Source: Curtobacterium pusillum
Lineage (GTDB): Bacteria > Actinomycetota > Actinomycetes > Actinomycetales > Microbacteriaceae
Direction of reading: 5' to 3'
DNA: 64,000 bases
Assembly: GCF_007673235.1 (NCBI RefSeq)
Contig: NZ_VDZH01000008.1
Span: forward strand, 1 to 64,000
The notes under the pieces were generated by a model. That model worked only from the letters and a program-made list of their open reading frames with translations. It was not told the DNA's origin and ran no database searches. The position numbers and the translations under genes are program-made. Positions 60,674-64,000 of this stretch are shown piece by piece. Positions within the stretch are counted from its first letter, which is position 1. Each line of letters opens with the position of its first letter.

Positions 60674-61014
60674 GCGACCAAAAGCCAGAGCGTCCCGGCG
60701 ATCTCAGGAGCCGACGCCGACCCCAAGCCGCCGCAGATGAGCTCGTCGACCCGGTCGACTACCGCCAGACCGAGCCTGCTCCGAGTCCTGTTCCGGCCCA
60801 GGCTCCGGCCCCGACGTCGCCGAAGGCGCCGGCGCCGCGCCGCGGCCGTCCTCGGCGCGAGGTGACGGTCCCGTTCAGCACCCGTCTCGCACTCGACGTC
60901 CAGGATCTGATCGATGCAGCGGTCGACGGCGGCGAGGGCACGATTCGCAACGTCGTCGAAGAGGCGATCCGCGAGAAGTGGGGACAGCGATACGGCGCTG
61001 GGGGTCAGCGCTGA
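60670..61014 (+). CDS. Ribbon-helix-helix partition protein (ParB function)
   Basis: The 114-residue protein has a disordered, Pro/Ala-rich N-terminal half and a C-terminal RHH-like part with RRGRPRREVTVPFSTRLALD for the ribbon, then VQDLIDAAVDGGEGTIRNVV and EEAIREKWGQR for the helices. This is the plan of ParG-type centromere-binding proteins: flexible arm plus RHH. It is coupled to parA by ATGA. The phased tract upstream of parA is its likely site. Confidence 0.78.
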   Translation: MSDQKPERPGDLRSRRRPQAAADELVDPVDYRQTEPAPSPVPAQAPAPTSPKAPAPRRGRPRREVTVPFSTRLALDVQDLIDAAVDGGEGTIRNVVEEAIREKWGQRYGAGGQR

Positions 61015-61039
61015 TACGACTCAGCGCCGTGCCAAGCAC

Positions 61040-61657
61040 TCATCCTTCGGCCCTCGGCAATGCCAGACCGCTGTCGGCGTCTACCGAATGGCGGTCGAGG
61101 GCCCTGTAGACGGTGGCCCTGCCTATGCCGAACAGCTCGACGAGTTCGGCGATCGAGTGGTCGCCGGCGCGGTGAAGCGCGACGAGGTGGCGTTCCTGGG
61201 CGGGGGAGAGCTTCGGCTTGCGTCCCTTGAGCTTCCCGCGGACCTTCGCTGTGGCCATGCCCTCGCGCGTGCGAGCACGAATGAGGTCGGACTCGAACTC
61301 AGCGACCATGCCGAGCACGTTGAACAGGAGCCGTCCTACGGGATCCGTCGGGTCGTAGATCGACCCGCCGAGGTTCAGCTTCACACCGCGGCGTGTGAGC
61401 TCTTCCGCGATATCGGTTGCGTCACGGAGGGATCGTGCGAGCCGGTCGAGCTTCGTGACGACGAGGGTGTCTCCCGGCCGGCACGCAGCCAGTGCCGACT
61501 TCAGCCCCGGGCGATCGCGCTTGGTGCCGGTCATGCCCTTGTCCGTGAACACTCGATCACTCGGGACTCCGAGCGCCACGAGAGCATCGGTCTGGGCGGT
61601 GAGGTCTTGGCCGTCGGTCGAGACGCGGGCGTAACCGAGGGTCCATCCGGGTTCCAT
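61040..61657 (-). CDS. Serine recombinase (resolvase/invertase)
   Basis: The 205-residue protein starts GYARVSTDGQDLTAQTDALV with the nucleophile Ser13, and has the arginine-containing VVTKLDRLARSLRDATD and the E-helix MVAEFESDLIRARTREGMAT. A C-terminal helix-turn-helix, DHSIAELVELFGIGRATVYR, follows. It is of the short resolvase class, used for dimer resolution or DNA inversion. It points left, convergent with the partition pair (25 bp between stops). Confidence 0.9.
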   Translation of the reverse strand: MEPGWTLGYARVSTDGQDLTAQTDALVALGVPSDRVFTDKGMTGTKRDRPGLKSALAACRPGDTLVVTKLDRLARSLRDATDIAEELTRRGVKLNLGGSIYDPTDPVGRLLFNVLGMVAEFESDLIRARTREGMATAKVRGKLKGRKPKLSPAQERHLVALHRAGDHSIAELVELFGIGRATVYRALDRHSVDADSGLALPRAEG

Positions 61658-61745
61658 GCTAGGAGTCTCGCATAGGGCACCGTCACCGGAACCTATTTCG
61701 GACTACCTATCTGAGACGCGCCGGATGTAGGTACCGTCTGGGTGT
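61658..61745. other. Candidate res site upstream of the recombinase
   Basis: The 90 bp before the recombinase start hold repeated ACCTAT blocks (two direct copies near 61691-61710) and an inverse TAGGT near 61729-61733. Resolvase sites usually lie just upstream of the gene. I cannot define the subsites with certainty. Confidence 0.3.
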
Positions 61746-61836
61746 GAGCAGCGTCGCTGAGCGTCGCCGTTTTCGCTTTGCTTCGTGTCGTGGTCGTGGT
61801 ATCGATTCCGAGCGAGTGGGGAGACGCGACTTCTGG

Positions 61837-63078
61837 TCAGGCCGTCATGCGCTCGGAAGCCCGTCGCGGGGCGACCGGGAGTTCGCCTCCCTCGAAGAGA
61901 CGAGCATGCACAGATGACAACGCGGTCTGGGTCGCGCCCGCGATGATGGCCTGTTCGCTCGAAGCTGACGTCCTCAGCACAGATTCAACGGGGTGTTCGC
62001 CGCTGAACAGCCGTCGTCCGATGGCTTCGACAAGGGGTCGGCCTATCGACGCGAGCGCGCCGCCGATCACGATCTCGTGCGGCGCGAGAATCCACGCAAT
62101 GGCCTGCAGACCAGGAGCGATTCCCGCAGCCAGGGAGTCGACTTCTGCGAGGGCACTTGGATCTCCGAACTGCGCCGCGGCCAGCAGGGACTGAGCCTCC
62201 GCGTGGCGTGCGTGCGCCGGGTCCACGAGGCCGCTGAACACGTGAGCTTGCACGGACTCGAAATTCAGCAGCGGTGCCCAGACGACCTCGCCGGCTGCAC
62301 CGTCAGTGCCTCGATAGAGGCGCCCTTCGATAACGATGCCGAGTCCGATTCGGACACCGTCCGCGCGCACCCACACGAAGTTCGCATCCGGACCTTCCCC
62401 AGCGAGGGTTACCTCGCCAAGCGCCGCCAGCTTCGCGTCGTTCTCCACGATCAGCGGGCAATCGAAGCCCGCATCCAGGCGCGCTTGCAGCGGGAAGTTC
62501 GTCCAGTCAAGGAAGGTGCTCGGCAGGTCCACGGTGCCGTTATCCCGGACGATACCGGGGGTAGAGACCGTGACCGCGAGCACGTCCGAGCGAGTGGCAC
62601 CGACGTCGGCGAGAGCAGCATCAACCTCGCGGAAGAAGCGCGCGATACGCGCTTCCCGATCGAGGTTCGTCGCCAGATCGCTTCGTCGATCCAGCACCAC
62701 AGCGCCAGCGATGTCGGCAATGCGGAGGGTCATGTACCCGAAGTCGAGCTGCGCCCCGAGGACGAATCCGGCGTCCGCGTTGAACCGGAGCTGCCTGGCT
62801 GGACGGCCAGCTCCTCGGTTCGCTGCCGCTGCTGGCACCTCGTCGATGATCCATCCCTGATTGGTCAGGTCGTTGACGATCACCTCAAGCGTGCGCCGCG
62901 ACAGCCCGGTCGTCCGTTGCAGTGCGCCGGAGCTGGCGGGCCCCCGCTCGGACAGGGCGCGCAGTGTGGCGGCGACGTTCAACCGCCGAAGTGCGCTCGG
63001 CTCCGCAACAACCATCGTCGCCCCTTCTCGTCCCCGCCACTCTACGTCCTGCGACGCCCGGAGCTGGATTTCTGCCAT
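61837..63078 (-). CDS. ROK-family regulator or kinase
   Basis: The 413-residue protein has an N-terminal winged helix (LRRLNVAATLRALSERGPAS, GLSRRTLEVIVNDLTNQGW) and a ROK body with VLGAQLDFGYMTLRIADIAG, VENDAKLAALGEVTLAG and GLGIVIEGRLYRGTDGAAGE. The Cys-rich zinc motif CxCGxxGC of normal ROK proteins is missing, so sugar-kinase activity is unlikely and a pure regulator likely. Starts at 63078 (GGGAAG) and 63015 (AAGGGG) both have good ribosome sites. It is divergent from the nitrilase gene, which it may control. Confidence 0.82.
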   Translation of the reverse strand: MAEIQLRASQDVEWRGREGATMVVAEPSALRRLNVAATLRALSERGPASSGALQRTTGLSRRTLEVIVNDLTNQGWIIDEVPAAAANRGAGRPARQLRFNADAGFVLGAQLDFGYMTLRIADIAGAVVLDRRSDLATNLDREARIARFFREVDAALADVGATRSDVLAVTVSTPGIVRDNGTVDLPSTFLDWTNFPLQARLDAGFDCPLIVENDAKLAALGEVTLAGEGPDANFVWVRADGVRIGLGIVIEGRLYRGTDGAAGEVVWAPLLNFESVQAHVFSGLVDPAHARHAEAQSLLAAAQFGDPSALAEVDSLAAGIAPGLQAIAWILAPHEIVIGGALASIGRPLVEAIGRRLFSGEHPVESVLRTSASSEQAIIAGATQTALSSVHARLFEGGELPVAPRRASERMTA

Positions 63079-63195
63079 GTTTCTTCCCAGTATCCGCCTT
63101 GTGACATCCCCCGAGGGGAGTAGCAATATTGCGTAGGACGTGCGCATAATCCTCTCCAAGCCCAAGCCGGGCATCCCCTCGCCGAAGGAGTCGTC

Positions 63196-64000
63196 ATGCC
63201 GAGCACCCACGTCATCGCCGGAGCACACCTCGCCCCCGTGTTCCTCGACGCTGCTGCCACGACGGCGAAGGCAGTCGACGCCATTGGAGAGGCGGCTACT
63301 GCCGGCGCGGAGCTGGTGGCGTTCCCGGAGTCCTTCATCCCGGGCTTTCCCGTGTGGGCAGCACTGTCGGCGCCGATCCACAACCACGACCTGTTCCGCC
63401 GATTCGTTGCGGAGTCCATCACCATCGACGGCCCCGAGGTGGGGCTCCTTCGACGGGCTGCACGCCGCCACGGCATCACCGTCTCGGTGGGCATCAGCGA
63501 GAAGAGTCACACCAGCGTCGGCAGCATCTGGAACAGCAACGTCGTCATCGGCCCCGACGGCAGCATCCTCAACCACCACCGCAAGATCGTCCCGACCTTT
63601 TACGAGAAGCTCATCTGGACGCCCGGTGACGGGCACGGTCTCACCGTCACTGATACCGCCGTCGGTCGTCTTGGCGCGCTCATTTGCGGTGAGAACACGA
63701 ACCCGCTTGCTCGCTACACCCTGATGGCGCAGGCCGAACAGGTGCACGTGTCCACCTACCCGCCGCTCTGGCCGACCCGCGACCCTGCAGCCGGCGGGAA
63801 GCCCTACGACCTCGAAGCCGCGATCCGCGTACGGGCGGGCGCGCACTCGTTCGAGGCGAAGGTGTTCAACCTCGTCGTCTCCGCCGTGTTCGACGACCGG
63901 GTGAAGGACGAACTCGCCACCCTCGGCGACGACGCCGCGCGGATCCTCGGCGACGACGCCGCGCGGATCCTCGACGGCACCGCCCGCGGGGTCAGCCTCG
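63196..64000 (+). CDS. Nitrilase-family enzyme (5' part, cut by window end)
   Basis: The visible 268 residues hold the nitrilase catalytic set: Glu45 in VAFPESFIPG, Lys130 in NHHRKIVPT and Cys164 in GALICGENTNP. FPVWAALSAPIHNHDLF fits aliphatic nitrilases and cyanide-degrading relatives, so a nitrile to acid plus ammonia reaction is likely. The ATG follows GAAGGAG. A 24-bp unit is repeated in tandem at 63925-63948 and 63949-63972, giving LGDDAARI twice in a likely loop. The gene continues past 64000. Confidence 0.85.
   Translation, partial: MPSTHVIAGAHLAPVFLDAAATTAKAVDAIGEAATAGAELVAFPESFIPGFPVWAALSAPIHNHDLFRRFVAESITIDGPEVGLLRRAARRHGITVSVGISEKSHTSVGSIWNSNVVIGPDGSILNHHRKIVPTFYEKLIWTPGDGHGLTVTDTAVGRLGALICGENTNPLARYTLMAQAEQVHVSTYPPLWPTRDPAAGGKPYDLEAAIRVRAGAHSFEAKVFNLVVSAVFDDRVKDELATLGDDAARILGDDAARILDGTARGVSL
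63925..63972 (+). repeat. 24-bp in-frame tandem duplication in the nitrilase gene
   Basis: Two identical 24-bp units, starting GGCGACGACGCC and ending GGATCCTC, stand side by side. They keep the frame and double the octapeptide LGDDAARI. Slippage is the likely cause; assembly duplication is also possible. Confidence 0.8.

Noticed and set aside
1-64000. tRNA, rRNA or CRISPR arrays
   Set aside because: I looked for the conserved tRNA T-arm and for regularly spaced repeats and saw none; a tRNAscan or CRISPR search would settle it.

Overview
The window is high-GC DNA with actinobacterial habits: GTG and TTG starts, stop/start overlaps of the TGATG, ATGA and GTGA kind, an actinobacterial LexA box, an NrdH-type redoxin and a LAXTG-type sorting signal. 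Together with a primase-polymerase-like replication protein, a ParA/ribbon-helix-helix partition pair, a MobF relaxase and a full type IV secretion (T4SS) operon, this points to a large conjugative plasmid of an Actinomycetota host, most likely a Microbacteriaceae such as Curtobacterium or a relative. The genus is inference; no rRNA, tRNA or chromosomal housekeeping gene is present to fix it.

Layout. 0-9.7 kb: accessory and defence genes (MFS transporter, Abi-like protein, a two-gene CBASS of CD-NTase plus S-4TM effector, secreted and membrane hypotheticals, a LexA-box-controlled gene pair). 9.7-19.6 kb: a block that looks like a conjugation leading region, with DUF3846 protein, ParB-like protein, ArdC-type antirestriction protein, NrdH redoxin, a VbhA/Fic pair with a frameshifted Fic gene, an HNH protein and many small orphans. 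Three of its transcription units are preceded by copies of one ~190-200 nt element that folds into the same multi-stem structure with compensatory changes. 19.6-24.4 kb: probable oriT-bearing gap and the relaxase/helicase TraA. 24.6-39.5 kb: CPBP protease and a complete exopolysaccharide cluster (acetyltransferase, Wzz/BY-kinase, initiating sugar transferase, UDP-GlcNAc 2-epimerase, Wzy-like and Wzx-like proteins, three glycosyltransferases, DUF4012 protein, sortase-anchored protein). 39.6-53.75 kb: leftward T4SS operon (Zn-ribbon/P-loop-like protein, VirB2-, VirB8-, VirB6-like proteins, SCO6880-type VirB4 front half, 68-aa protein, VirB4 ATPase half, ParA-like ATPase, NlpC/P60 hydrolase, secreted HNH nuclease, VirD4-type coupling protein, DUF4913). 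53.8-57.1 kb: four overlapping genes (XRE regulator, HExxH peptidase, membrane protein, alpha/beta hydrolase). 57.4-61.7 kb: replication, partition and a serine recombinase. 61.8-64 kb: ROK-type protein and a nitrilase cut by the window end.

How it works together (inference). TraA would nick an oriT in the 19.6-20.07 kb gap and unwind the plasmid, the VirD4-like protein would hand it to the T4SS, and the 10-19 kb block would enter the recipient first. That block is transcribed toward the presumed oriT, the orientation known for leading regions, where the transferred strand is the template. It carries an antirestriction gene, and the three folded elements could act as single-stranded-DNA promoters like Frpo of F, or as structured RNA leaders. 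A second strong non-coding signal is a 112-bp tract between rep and parA in which almost every fourth base is C, a plausible centromere for the ribbon-helix-helix partner.
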